From Oscillibacter sp. PC13 (GTDB taxonomy: Bacteria; Bacillota; Clostridia; Oscillospirales; Oscillospiraceae): a DNA stretch of 35,247 nucleotides. The translations under genes and the position numbers were made by a program. Location: NCBI RefSeq assembly GCF_900115635.1, contig NZ_FOXE01000023.1, positions 1 through 35,247 of the forward strand. Reading direction: 5' to 3'. The notes beneath the pieces were generated by a model that saw only the letters and a list, made by a program, of their open reading frames with translations, ran no database searches and was not told where the DNA came from. This document shows, piece by piece, positions 7,997 through 15,793 of this stretch (position 1 is its first letter; each line of letters begins with the position of its first letter).

Positions 7997-8440
7997 GTGA
8001 AGAAACAGGACTTGATTCATCATTTGCTCATACAGTACTTTGTCTGCTACGCCGGGACCATGTTTGCAGTCTTTCTCCTGTGCAGTGCTACCCGGCCGGA
8101 TATTTTGCTTCCGCTGCGCTTTCTGCGGCAGATTGCGCTGTTTGCCTTGGCTGCGGATTTGCCCTGTGTGCTCTATTATTCCAGACGCGAATTGAGCCCC
8201 AGAGAGTGGTGGATACGAACCGCCATCCACGCGGAGCTTCTTGAGACTGTACTGCTGATTGGCGGATACTGGATGGGGATGTATTGCGGCTTCCGGGGAG
8301 GTGTGGCCTTTGCGGGCGTCATCATGGTGGTGGCACTCTTCGTGCGGTTCATCGCATTTTTGTGTGATCTGTATACCGCAGGGGCCATTAATGAGCGCCT
8401 CCGGCAGAAGCGGAGAGAAGATGGCGCGGATGCCAGGTAA
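7997..8440 (+). CDS. DUF3021-type four-helix membrane protein
   Basis: A 147-residue integral membrane protein with about four hydrophobic segments (near residues 12-30, 42-60, 75-93 and 100-122) and a basic, charged C-terminal tail (NERLRQKRREDGADAR). Translation starts at GTG after AAGGAGG, 12 bases behind the LytTR gene, so the two form an operon. Members of this family nearly always sit beside LytTR regulators and are thought to hold or modulate them at the membrane, as in LytTR regulatory systems of streptococci with unrelated partners. The assignment rests on topology and pairing rather than on a catalytic motif. Its 3' end is convergent with the CAT-like gene, with 74 bases between that hold no clear terminator. 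Confidence 0.75.
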   Translation: MKKQDLIHHLLIQYFVCYAGTMFAVFLLCSATRPDILLPLRFLRQIALFALAADLPCVLYYSRRELSPREWWIRTAIHAELLETVLLIGGYWMGMYCGFRGGVAFAGVIMVVALFVRFIAFLCDLYTAGAINERLRQKRREDGADAR

Positions 8441-8514
8441 GACCGGGCTGAAAGAGGATTCCACCCTGCCTGCAGGGGCAAGAGCAATGGCAGAGCCGAG
8501 GAGCATAGCCGGTG

Positions 8515-9171
8515 CTAAAACGACAAGTATTGTTGAAAATTGTCCATGTCTGCCTGCAAAGACTTTAGGAAGCGACTCACATGGTAGCCATCCGTTGTGG
8601 CATGGTGACAGGTCAAAGACAGCGGCATCAGCATCTGGCCGGCCTGCTCCATAAATTTACCAGCTTCAACAGACGGAAAATAATAAGGCTTGTTTTCAAA
8701 ACTGTGCACGGCAAAATGCGAAAAGCTGACCCACGGCATGCAGGATATCGTATATGCATTTGCGGGTGGTGCTTGCGGCTGGCAGAGAACTCCGTGCGTC
8801 TCTCCGAACTGCTGCTGATTGGCTAGATACTGCCTGTAAAACTCGGAAAAATTGTCGTCAAATTCTGTCCACATCAAGGAAAATGTATGGTCATTTCTGT
8901 GAAAGGAGGCATACAGCGGAGTTAAGACATCATAGTAACCAAGCACTCCGTCCCTTTCGGCTACCTTAAATTCAACTTGCTGATTGAGATGCTTTGTTAC
9001 CAGCCATAAATAGGCTGGAAAGAACTTGACGCCGGCATTTCGAACGCTTTGCCGGATTGCGGTTACATTGAGGTGTGTAGTCATTGAGTAGCCAGTTGGC
9101 GCCATTTTCGAAAAGTAATAAAACATTTGGCCGCGGGGCCAGTCTTGCAGCTCAATGGGGGTAAAGAGCAT
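8515..9171 (-). CDS. CAT-like (type A) acetyltransferase
   Basis: A 218-residue enzyme of the chloramphenicol acetyltransferase fold, which transfers acetyl from acetyl-CoA to a hydroxyl group and works as a trimer. The active-site signature HHATTDGYH is complete: catalytic His190 and structural Asp194 correspond to His195 and Asp199 of CAT-III. Length is standard (210-220). The upstream frame is open for 18 more codons, but the ATG at 9171 behind GGGAGATGAACCCGCC gives the family-like start LFTPIELQDWPRGQMF. The substrate need not be chloramphenicol; many chromosomal Firmicutes copies are uncharacterised. It points against the flanking genes and has no operon partner. A possible promoter (TTGCGC, 17 bases, TATTCT) lies about 45 bases upstream and overlaps the small frame on the other strand. 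Confidence 0.85.
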   Translation of the reverse strand: MLFTPIELQDWPRGQMFYYFSKMAPTGYSMTTHLNVTAIRQSVRNAGVKFFPAYLWLVTKHLNQQVEFKVAERDGVLGYYDVLTPLYASFHRNDHTFSLMWTEFDDNFSEFYRQYLANQQQFGETHGVLCQPQAPPANAYTISCMPWVSFSHFAVHSFENKPYYFPSVEAGKFMEQAGQMLMPLSLTCHHATTDGYHVSRFLKSLQADMDNFQQYLSF

Positions 9172-9208
9172 GGCGGGTTCATCTCCCTTCAAAAAGAGAA
9201 TAGCATCT

Positions 9209-9361
9209 ATGCTGGCAGAGCGCAATCAACGCTCCGTAGATTCAGACACATGGGCACCCACGCTGGTTGGCATGTTCATGGGAGGCGGCGCAGTGCGGAA
9301 GTGGACCGCGGAATCTGCACGCCTGGTTCGTGATATATTTGGAAAGGAAGAATTCCTATGA
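9209..9361 (+). other. short ORF coupled to the flavodoxin gene
   Basis: A 50-codon frame ends in an ATGA overlap with the flavodoxin start (ATG 9358, TGA 9359-9361). Its sequence (GMFMGGGAVRKWTAESARLV and RDIFGKEEF) looks like genuine protein and may be the tail of a truncated upstream partner. I do not recognise the family. Its first half lies over the 5' region of the CAT-like gene, which may have cut the original gene. No good ribosome binding site precedes the ATG. Confidence 0.35.
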
Positions 9362-9873
9362 TTCGAGCAATCGTATATACCTCCAATACCGGCAGCACAG
9401 CAGCGTACGCGAAGCTGCTGGGAGAGCAGATCAATCTTCCGGTGTTTCCGCTGAACCGGGCAAAGGAGCGGGTGCCCGCCGGGAGCGAGATCATTTACCT
9501 GGGATGGATTATGGCCCGCGGTGTCAAGGGATACAGGCCGGCGGCCAAACGATATCGGATCCCGGCAGTTTGCGCTGTGGGAATGGACGGCACTGGGACA
9601 CAACTGCATGAGGTGCGGCAGAAAAACAACATCCCGGCGGACGTAAGACTGTTTACCCTCCAGGGGGGCTTTGACCGACACAAGCTCCACGGCGTTTACC
9701 GCCTGATGATGGACATGATGGCCAAGAGTACAGGAAAGGCCCTTAGCGAAAAGCCGGACAGGACCTCCGAAGAGGATGATATGTTGGACATGATGCTTCA
9801 TGGAGGGAGCAGGGTCAGCGGGGAAAATCTGAACGGTGTCCTGAAATGGTATCGGACGGAAAGCGAGCAGTGA
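9358..9873 (+). CDS. flavodoxin-domain protein
   Basis: A 171-residue cytosolic flavoprotein. The FMN phosphate loop is at residues 8-14 (TSNTGST), right after the first beta strand IRAIVY. It is shorter and more divergent than classical flavodoxin and resembles the Flavodoxin_5/HemG-like group, with helical C-terminal additions (RLMMDMMAKSTGKALSEK). Such proteins carry single or paired electrons in flavin-dependent reactions. The ATG follows GGAAAGGAAGAATTCCT. It starts a same-strand group with a lipoprotein, an FMN reductase-like protein and a nitroreductase-like protein. A redox role shared with those genes is inference from context. No frameshift or missing motif is seen. Confidence 0.82.
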   Translation: MIRAIVYTSNTGSTAAYAKLLGEQINLPVFPLNRAKERVPAGSEIIYLGWIMARGVKGYRPAAKRYRIPAVCAVGMDGTGTQLHEVRQKNNIPADVRLFTLQGGFDRHKLHGVYRLMMDMMAKSTGKALSEKPDRTSEEDDMLDMMLHGGSRVSGENLNGVLKWYRTESEQ

Positions 9874-10000
9874 CGAATTCAATAAGTGGAAATCAGAGAA
9901 TGGAATCCTCGGGAATGGGGAGACGGCCCGGAGCTGGTCCTGGCTGTTTTCCTGCGGTTTTTGAAGCGCCGGATTACAGGAACAGAGGAGTGTTTGAAAC

Positions 10001-10525
10001 GTGAAAGTAAAGCAACAATGCATGATATGGGCTGTGGCGCTGGCAGCCCTTACGGTACTGCTGACAGGCTGTTCCGGGGCCGCGGCGGAGCAGGCTCCCC
10101 CTGCCCAAAATGTCAGTAAGATTGAATCGATTCCGTTTTCGGAGGGGCAGCTTTACGCCGCAGTGTATTTGGGGTACCAGGAGATGCAGGATCTGTCCTA
10201 CTACGTCGAACAGTATCTGGACAGCGGGGATCTCCCAATCCACTACTTCTCCGATGGCGAATACTACCTGATTATCCCCAGGTATTCCGATATGGAGCTG
10301 AAGCTCTATCAAAATGACATTCAGACAGGGGATTCCACGCTGATGTTTGAGGATCCTGCCTGCCGGCCCTTTCTCATCCAATGCAATGTAAGCGACATTT
10401 TTTTGGACGTCTCTGTCTGCCTGACCTGGCGGGAGGAGACTGTTTCCTTCTCGCCTTATATTTCACTGGAAGACGGCGGAGTGGAGGTGGGGGATCGCGG
10501 CCTGGATCTTGTAAGGCGGGAGTGA
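10001..10525 (+). CDS. predicted lipoprotein of unknown function
   Basis: A 174-residue secreted lipoprotein. The signal peptide has a basic start (MKVKQQ), a hydrophobic core and the lipobox LTGC with lipidated Cys24. The mature part is acidic and rich in tyrosine and aspartate (EMQDLSYYVEQYLDSGDLP, YYLIIPRYSDMELKLYQND) and resembles a small beta-rich domain; I recognise no family. The GTG start is chosen because AGAGGAG lies 10 bases upstream. The 127 bases between flavodoxin and this gene include a weak open frame, which I do not call. It sits inside a same-strand group of flavin enzymes and might present or bind their substrate outside the cell, which is speculation. Confidence 0.75.
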   Translation: MKVKQQCMIWAVALAALTVLLTGCSGAAAEQAPPAQNVSKIESIPFSEGQLYAAVYLGYQEMQDLSYYVEQYLDSGDLPIHYFSDGEYYLIIPRYSDMELKLYQNDIQTGDSTLMFEDPACRPFLIQCNVSDIFLDVSVCLTWREETVSFSPYISLEDGGVEVGDRGLDLVRRE

Positions 10526-10573
10526 ATCCTTTGGGCGTGTAAAAGGAACTGACGGAAAGGAGGGAGGAATATC

Positions 10574-11278
10574 ATGAATATCACACTGGTTACCTGCAAT
10601 CGCCGGAAGTCGAAATCCGTGACCTATGGCGTGGCCAGACAGCTTATCGGCGCCCTGCTGGAGGATGGGACGCTCTATGAGTTCTGTCTGCCCCAGGACA
10701 TGCCGCATGTCTGTACGGCCTGCTACGCCTGCTTTACCGACAGCGAGGAGAAATGCCCCGGACGGAAGTACCTGGAACCCATTCTGGCTGCCATGGAGAA
10801 TTCCCAGCTGCTGATTTTCTGCGTCCCTGTTTACGCATTTCATCTCCCGGGCCAACTTAAAACCTTTTTGGAGCACCTGTCTTACCGCTGGGCAGTTCAC
10901 CGGGCGGATCCAACCATGCTCCAAAAGCAGGCGGTCATCATCACCTCTGCCGCCGGAGCGGGTATGAGACGGGCGGAACAGGATGTGCGGGACAGCATGA
11001 ACTACTGGTGCGTGGCCCGCACTTGGGGGATCCAAATTGCCTCCTGGGGCCACGACTGGGCGGATCTGCCGAAGCATTTTCAGCGGAAGATTGATGAGAA
11101 GACCAAGCGGACGATCCACAAAATCAAGGCCCATCAGACGCATCTGACGCCCTGCCTGAAAGTCAGAGTGCTGTATTCCTTCTATCGCTTTCTGCATCTC
11201 CGCCGCAAAATGGTTCCCATCGATGATGAATATTGGATTCGCATGGAGGCGGGGGCAACGGCGCCTACCGAAACGTGA
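10574..11278 (+). CDS. NAD(P)H-dependent FMN reductase-like flavoprotein
   Basis: A 234-residue protein of the flavodoxin-like fold. It starts with a beta strand and phosphate-loop region (NITLVTCNRRKSKSVTYG), then a cysteine-rich stretch (VCTACYACF...EKCPG) typical of iron-sulphur-flavoprotein-like oxidoreductases, and then the conserved FCVPVYAFHLPGQLKTFLEH flavin-contact segment. The C-terminal 70 residues are basic and helical, longer than in minimal family members. It probably reduces quinones, flavins or aromatic compounds with NAD(P)H in the cytosol. The ATG follows AAAGGAGGGAGGAATATC. The nitroreductase-like gene starts 15 bases after its stop, so the two are co-transcribed and may act on related substrates. 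Confidence 0.82.
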   Translation: MNITLVTCNRRKSKSVTYGVARQLIGALLEDGTLYEFCLPQDMPHVCTACYACFTDSEEKCPGRKYLEPILAAMENSQLLIFCVPVYAFHLPGQLKTFLEHLSYRWAVHRADPTMLQKQAVIITSAAGAGMRRAEQDVRDSMNYWCVARTWGIQIASWGHDWADLPKHFQRKIDEKTKRTIHKIKAHQTHLTPCLKVRVLYSFYRFLHLRRKMVPIDDEYWIRMEAGATAPTET

Positions 11279-11293
11279 TTGGAGGGGGAACTG

Positions 11294-12073
11294 ATGGACG
11301 CAGGGCTTTATCCCATGATTTTCAAACGGAAATCTTTTCACCTTTTTCGGGAGGCCGGGAAACTGGATCAAATGGAATTGGATGGCATTGTCCGGGTCTT
11401 TGACTCCGCGTTGCCGTTGGACAGGAGCATTAAAATTGCCATGAAAATCGTTCCTGCGGGAAAGACTTCCTGCAAACGCGGACAGGAATTTTGCATTCTT
11501 TTGTACAGCGAAAAAAGGGGCAACTATCTGCAGAATATTGGCTATATCGGGGAACAGCTTGACCTGTATCTCGCTTCCCGAGATATCGGCGCCCTGTGGT
11601 TCGGGCTTGGAAAGCCCGATGAGGCCGCCTATAATGGGCTTGAGTTTGTCATCATGCTTGCTATCGCCAAGATGCGGCCGGGCCTGTTTCGGAAGGATTT
11701 GTTCAAGAGCAAGCGCAAGCATCTTTCGGAGATCTGGGAGGGAGCGGCCTACCAAGACATCGGAAATCTTGCGCGGTTCGCGCCCAGCGCCTGTAATACC
11801 CAGCCTTGGATTGTGAAAGCTTCAGAGAAGGAGATCCAAGTATTCCGTTATGAAGCGCCTGGAAAGCGCGGCATTATGCCAAAGGACCGGGTTTCCTATT
11901 ACAACCGGATTGACATTGGCATTTTCCTGCTGTTTTTGGATCTGTGTCTGGCCAACCAGGATATTTCCTTTGAGAAGACGGTAATGGAGGACAGCTCGGA
12001 GGGCGCCGGGGAAATTGTACCGGCGGCGCATTATTGGATCAAAGACAGGGCGCACGAAAAGGGGATTATTTGA
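11294..12073 (+). CDS. TM1586-type nitroreductase family protein
   Basis: A 259-residue flavin enzyme. The family pattern is an N-terminal FKRKSFHLFREAG segment, a middle IGALWFGLGKPDEAAYNG segment, and the FMN-site phrase RFAPSACNTQPW starting near residue 160. This matches the TM1586-like nitroreductase group, in which two half-domains are fused in one chain. Substrates for this group are not established; nitroaromatics, quinones or flavin dyes are possible. The ATG at 11294 follows GGAGGGGGAACTG, 8 bases after the GGAGG; a TTG five codons earlier is disfavoured because it falls on that site. It is the last gene of the flavin group. The next 236 bases hold a small GACCGAGAGGTC hairpin at about 12237 but no clear gene. 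Confidence 0.8.
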   Translation: MDAGLYPMIFKRKSFHLFREAGKLDQMELDGIVRVFDSALPLDRSIKIAMKIVPAGKTSCKRGQEFCILLYSEKRGNYLQNIGYIGEQLDLYLASRDIGALWFGLGKPDEAAYNGLEFVIMLAIAKMRPGLFRKDLFKSKRKHLSEIWEGAAYQDIGNLARFAPSACNTQPWIVKASEKEIQVFRYEAPGKRGIMPKDRVSYYNRIDIGIFLLFLDLCLANQDISFEKTVMEDSSEGAGEIVPAAHYWIKDRAHEKGII

Positions 12074-12309
12074 AATGCCGGACCAGCCGTCATAATTTGG
12101 TTTTGCCCAAACGGACTGCCCGCCTTGCATGCGGCAGTACGGACGGCGGGAAAATTCGGAAAAGGAACGATGAATTTATTTTGATGAAGGAGATCTGCTT
12201 TTTGAAAAACTGTTTTACACTGGAGCGTGTGGGCTGACCGAGAGGTCGGCAAATCACACCCTGCCGTTTCTCTCGGAGAATTGTTTGCCCATCTTCAGGA
12301 GGAACTCTT

Positions 12310-12747
12310 ATGAACCGCGAAAACAAACGGAAACAATATGAAAAAGGATACTACAAAACCCATCCCTGCAGCGATGCCTTTTCCTGCAAGGTCTGCGGCC
12401 GGCTGGTTACGCCTGACGGTGCGGCCAGCAGCCACCGAAACCACTGCCCGAACTGCCTGTTCAGCCTTCATGTGGACATTGAACCCGGTGACCGGGAATC
12501 TGATTGCGGCGGTATTATGGAACCCATCGCCGTGTGGGTCCGAAAGAGCGGCGAATGGGCCGTTATTCACCGCTGCAAACGCTGCGGAGCGCTCAGCTCC
12601 AACCGGGTAGCGGCGGATGACAATCCCATGAAGCTCATGAGCATTGCCATGAAACCCCTGTGTGAGCCGCCCTTTCCGCTGGAGCGCATTGAGGAGATGA
12701 CTGCATGCATGGGCGGGGACGGAAGTCTTACGAAATTGGCAAAATAG
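12310..12747 (+). CDS. RNHCP-domain zinc-ribbon protein
   Basis: A 145-residue small protein with the name-giving motif RNHCPNCLFSLHVD near residues 43-56. A matching CxxC pair precedes it (CKVCGRLV) and a second zinc knuckle follows (CKRCGALSSNRVAADDN). The pattern GDRESDCGG in between is also typical. The family is widespread in Bacteria and is predicted to bind zinc, but no biochemical function is known to me. The ATG follows AGGAGGAACTCTT. It stands alone between the flavin group and a broken AraC gene on the same strand. Length is normal and all metal ligands are present. Confidence 0.88.
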   Translation: MNRENKRKQYEKGYYKTHPCSDAFSCKVCGRLVTPDGAASSHRNHCPNCLFSLHVDIEPGDRESDCGGIMEPIAVWVRKSGEWAVIHRCKRCGALSSNRVAADDNPMKLMSIAMKPLCEPPFPLERIEEMTACMGGDGSLTKLAK

Positions 12748-12812
12748 CAAGGGAAGTCGAGAAAAACACGTCCTGAAAGCGATAGAATGAGTACGTAAAG
12801 GAGGTGAAAAGC

Positions 12813-13713
12813 ATGAGGGAGCAGACCTTGGCGGTCCAACGGATGCAGGATTACATCAAAGCTCATTTGGAACAGGAAATTACCCTCGCTCAGCTGGCGA
12901 AGGAGTCCCTGTTTTCACCGTGGTATTCCTACCGCCTGTTCCGCGCCTTGACAGGCCTGACGCCGACGGAGTATATCCGCAAGCTTCGGCTGTCAAATTC
13001 AGCGCTGCGCCTGAAAAGCGGGGGATGCCGCGTGATTGATGCGGCGCTGGATTTGGGCTTTGGAAGCGTGGACGGGTACCAGAGAGCTTTTTATAAGGAA
13101 TTGCTGTCATCCGGGCGAATATGCCAGGCACCCGGTTCCCATCACGCTCTTCATTCCCTATGGCGTCAAATTCAGAGATCTAAGAAGGGATGTGCCAGAC
13201 ATGGAAAATTTGCAAAGCGTATTTGTTCAGGTAACACAAAAGCCAAAACGTAAGGTTCTTATCAAACGGGGTATTCAGGCGGAGGACTATTTTTCCTATT
13301 GCGGAGAAGTCGGCTGTGATGTTTGGGGGTTGCTCTCCAGTATGGACTCTCTGTGCGGCGAACCGGTTTGCCTCTGGCTGCCGGAAGCGTACAAAAAGCC
13401 AAAGACATCCTCTTATGTGCAGGGGGTTGGGGTGAAAGCGGACTTCAGCGGCACAATTCCAGATGGTTTTGATGTGATTACCCTGCCTGCGTCGGAATAT
13501 TTGATGTTTCAGGGGGAACCATTTCGCGAAGAGGATTACAATGAAGCAATTTTGGCCCTGCAACACGCGATGGAACGCTATGATCCCGCAGTGATTGGAT
13601 ACGAATGGGACGACGAAAGCCCCCGCATCCAGATGGAACCCCGCGGGGAGCGGGGCTATATCGAGCTGCGGGCCGTAAAGCGGAGGGGCGCACGGCAGAA
13701 GAAAGGCCTGTAG
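12813..13713 (+). pseudogene. AraC-family regulator with GyrI-like domain, frameshifted
   Basis: The first part reads as an AraC-type double helix-turn-helix: LEQEITLAQLAKESLFSPWY, then FRALTGLTPTEYIRKLRLS, then VIDAALDLGFGSVDGYQRAF. The second part, in another frame, continues with CHPGEYARHPVPITLFIPYG and an effector-binding GyrI-like domain ending with YIELRAVKRR. The usual junction is FYKEFGCHPGEYA. Here the DNA at 13098-13107 reads GAA TTGC TGT, two bases short of GAA TTT GGC TGT, so the frame breaks at 13101-13104. The ATG at 13813-minus-1000 (position 12813) follows AAAGGAGG. With the break, only the DNA-binding half plus a nonsense tail would be made. This may be real decay or an assembly error. 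Its intact form would sense small ligands and activate nearby genes. Confidence 0.82.
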
Positions 13714-13920
13714 TCCCGACAACGGGTTGGTATTGATACAGCCGCCCGGGAGGAACAGGAGAGCTGGAACCAGCGCCGCTGCATGCATGTGTCTGGAACG
13801 CCCCTGCATTTGACCTGGGCCCGCAGCTGAAAAGAAACCGGAGGTGGTATGCGTGGAGCGCTGCATTGCATTTTGCGGGATCGTTATGAAATAAACAAAT
13901 TGCTTTGGAGGCTTTTTGAA

Positions 13921-14556
13921 ATGATCCCGCAATGGAAAATTTATCCCCGCTCTCAGGGGCGCAGTACCGTTTATCTGAAAAATGTAGTCACCGATCCCAG
14001 TATCACCGTGGGTGATTACACCGTGTACGACGATGTTGTAAACGACCCCACAGAATTTCAAAAAAACAATGTCCTCTATCATTATCCGGAATGCAATCAC
14101 GACCAGCTGGTGATTGGAAAGTTTTGCTCCATTGCCTGCGGCGCAAAGTTTTTGTTTAACGCGTCCAACCACACGCTGCAGTCTCTTTCCACGTATCCCT
14201 TTCCCATCTTCTTTGAGGAGTGGAATCTCGACACCGATGTGTCCTCCATTGCTGAGGCCTGGGACAACCTCGGCGACATCGTGATTGGGAACGACGTTTG
14301 GATTGGCTATGAGGCCGTTGTTTTGTCCGGTGTGACCATTGGTGACGGAGCGATTGTCGGTGCCCGAGCCGTGGTGACAAAGGACGTGCCGCCTTATACC
14401 ATTGTGGGCGGCGTTCCCGCCAGGCCCATCCGCAAACGATATTCGGATGAGATGATTTCCAAATTGATGGATCTCAAATGGTGGGACTGGCCAGAGGGGA
14501 AAATCAAGAGAAATCTGAAGGCCATTCAGTCCGGGCAGCTGGAGCGATTAGAATAA
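13921..14556 (+). CDS. Vat/CatB-like xenobiotic acetyltransferase
   Basis: A 212-residue hexapeptide-repeat acyltransferase (left-handed beta helix, acetyl-CoA dependent, trimeric). The family opening [17 protein letters not shown] is present. The catalytic histidine is at about residue 84 in the phrase FNASNHTL, near His82 of VatD, and hexapeptide turns follow ([36 protein letters not shown]) with the terminal PARPIRKRY. Relatives acetylate streptogramin A or chloramphenicol, but many chromosomal copies have unknown substrates, so resistance is only a possibility. The start at 13921 (GGAGG, 9 bases before) gives the normal length. An in-frame ATG at 13849 behind GGAGGTGGT is an alternative that would add 24 residues. 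13714-13848 holds no other feature. Confidence 0.88.
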   Translation: MIPQWKIYPRSQGRSTVYLKNVVTDPSITVGDYTVYDDVVNDPTEFQKNNVLYHYPECNHDQLVIGKFCSIACGAKFLFNASNHTLQSLSTYPFPIFFEEWNLDTDVSSIAEAWDNLGDIVIGNDVWIGYEAVVLSGVTIGDGAIVGARAVVTKDVPPYTIVGGVPARPIRKRYSDEMISKLMDLKWWDWPEGKIKRNLKAIQSGQLERLE

Positions 14557-14701
14557 CGCCTGCCTGCAAGAACTGGATAGGGGACGTGCCCATTTGGCAG
14601 GAAAGCGCCTTATCCGTCCCTTGAATTTTGGGGATTTGGACGGCGGCGCTCCCGGATACAGGCATTCGCTTAGAGGAAAACAAACTGAAGGCCACGAAAG
14701 G

Positions 14702-14739
14702 CCCCCGCATGGGATTGCTGAAGCAATCCCATGCGGGGG
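14702..14739. repeat. 17-bp perfect hairpin after the acetyltransferase gene
   Basis: CCCCCGCATGGGATTGC (14702-14718) and GCAATCCCATGCGGGGG (14723-14739) pair without mismatch around a TGAA loop. The flank has only a short T-rich run (TCCTCTCATTT), so it may be a terminator or a mobile palindrome. The surrounding 14557-14883 contains no gene I can support. A smaller CCAAATTG/CAATTTGG hairpin at 14846-14864 may end the minus-strand rubrerythrin transcript. Confidence 0.6.
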
Positions 14740-14883
14740 TCCTCTCATTTGTGCAAGGATATCCGGCTGAGGGGCGAGGCAAGGAACATTGAAAAATTCA
14801 AAAGAGGAAAACACCTTGAATTGCGGAAAGAACCAATAAATAGTGCCAAATTGGTTCAATTTGGAAACGCACAGGATCTGAGC

Positions 14884-15039
14884 CTAGGCTTCGTTTTCGG
14901 CCTCCGACACGATTTCCTCCAGTACGCCGATGAGATCATACAGGGAGTGAATGCTGACATTCCGGGATAAAATTTCATCCTGTAGCCCCTGAGACAGGCT
15001 CTCGAACTGAGGTTTTAGTTTAGGATTTACATATGACAT
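14884..15039 (-). CDS. small conserved-looking protein downstream of rubrerythrin
   Basis: A 51-residue acidic, helical protein starting MSYVNPKLKPQFESLSQGLQ and ending VLEEIVSEAENEA. The ATG is 10 bases after the rubrerythrin stop, behind AGGTGAGGCGGTGGCT, so translation is coupled and the two genes share a transcript. I recognise no domain. The size, charge and position suggest a structural or assembly partner of rubrerythrin or a general small helical factor; that is inference. The start is set by spacing, because the frame is open upstream through the end of rubrerythrin. Confidence 0.65.
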   Translation of the reverse strand: MSYVNPKLKPQFESLSQGLQDEILSRNVSIHSLYDLIGVLEEIVSEAENEA

Positions 15040-15049
15040 AGCCACCGCC

Positions 15050-15664
15050 TCACCTTTTCTGCAGAATGGATCCGCCGTAGGGGGCCATCTCCAGCCGAAT
15101 GAAGAAGCCTTGATCATGATCGCAGACGGGACAGGCCTTGGGGGCCTGTGTCCCTTCAAAAATATAACCGCAGTTCAGACACATCCAGCCGCAGGAGACG
15201 TCGGAAACAAACAGCTGATTGTTGGACAGCAGATCGGCTATCACACCGAAGCGGTTGCCATGGGTCTGTTCAATTTCTGCAATTTTGTGGAAAGAGGCGG
15301 CAACCTTGGGAAATCCCTCCTCCTTTGCGACATCTCCGAACGTTTTATAGACAGGGTCGTGCTCCTCATACTCGTTGTGTTGGGCATACCGCAGCAACTG
15401 CACAACATCGTTGGTAATATCCACAGGATAGCCGCCATCGATTTGGACGGTATTTCCGGAAAGCTCCTTCATATGGTGATAAAAGATTTCCGCGTGTTCC
15501 TTTTCCTGATTGGCTGTAAACTGGAAGATGGCCTCTACCACATGCAGCTTCTGCTGCTTGCATGTGGAGGCGGCAAAGGTGTAACGGTTGCGGGCCTGGC
15601 TCTCTCCGGCAAAGGCACGCATTAAATTTTTTAGGGTTTCACTGTTTTTAAAGTCCACAGGCAT
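15050..15664 (-). CDS. rubrerythrin
   Basis: A 204-residue non-haem iron protein that reduces hydrogen peroxide in anaerobes, using electrons from rubredoxin or NADH oxidoreductases. The ferritin-like domain (residues 1-150) supplies the diiron ligands in FAGESQARNRY, ANQEKEHAEIF, NEYEEHDPVY and KIAEIEQTHGNRF. A C-terminal rubredoxin-type domain carries CLNCGYIF and CPVCDHDQGFF, giving the Cys4 iron site. The ATG at 15664 follows GGGAGGAATCATTCC; the 18 codons upstream lie in the promoter region. It diverges from thioredoxin reductase across about 130 bases, and both are oxidative-stress enzymes, so common control is plausible, although I see no clear PerR box. Confidence 0.93.
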   Translation of the reverse strand: MPVDFKNSETLKNLMRAFAGESQARNRYTFAASTCKQQKLHVVEAIFQFTANQEKEHAEIFYHHMKELSGNTVQIDGGYPVDITNDVVQLLRYAQHNEYEEHDPVYKTFGDVAKEEGFPKVAASFHKIAEIEQTHGNRFGVIADLLSNNQLFVSDVSCGWMCLNCGYIFEGTQAPKACPVCDHDQGFFIRLEMAPYGGSILQKR

Positions 15665-15793
15665 GGAATGATTCCTCCCAATTTTATTGATACGGCTATT
15701 TTCCGCAGTTCCTGCCATACTATACTTGCTGAAGAGAAACGGAAGACACCGGCCTTAAAGCGAAAAAAACGGTATAGCAACAGGAGGAGCGGC

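Noticed and set aside
10463..11755. A 430-codon minus-strand frame across the FMN reductase and nitroreductase genes
   Set aside because: Antisense to two genes with good ribosome binding sites and family motifs.
12034..12237. A 67-codon frame between the nitroreductase and RNHCP genes
   Set aside because: It overlaps the nitroreductase end, has no ribosome binding site and contains hairpin sequence.
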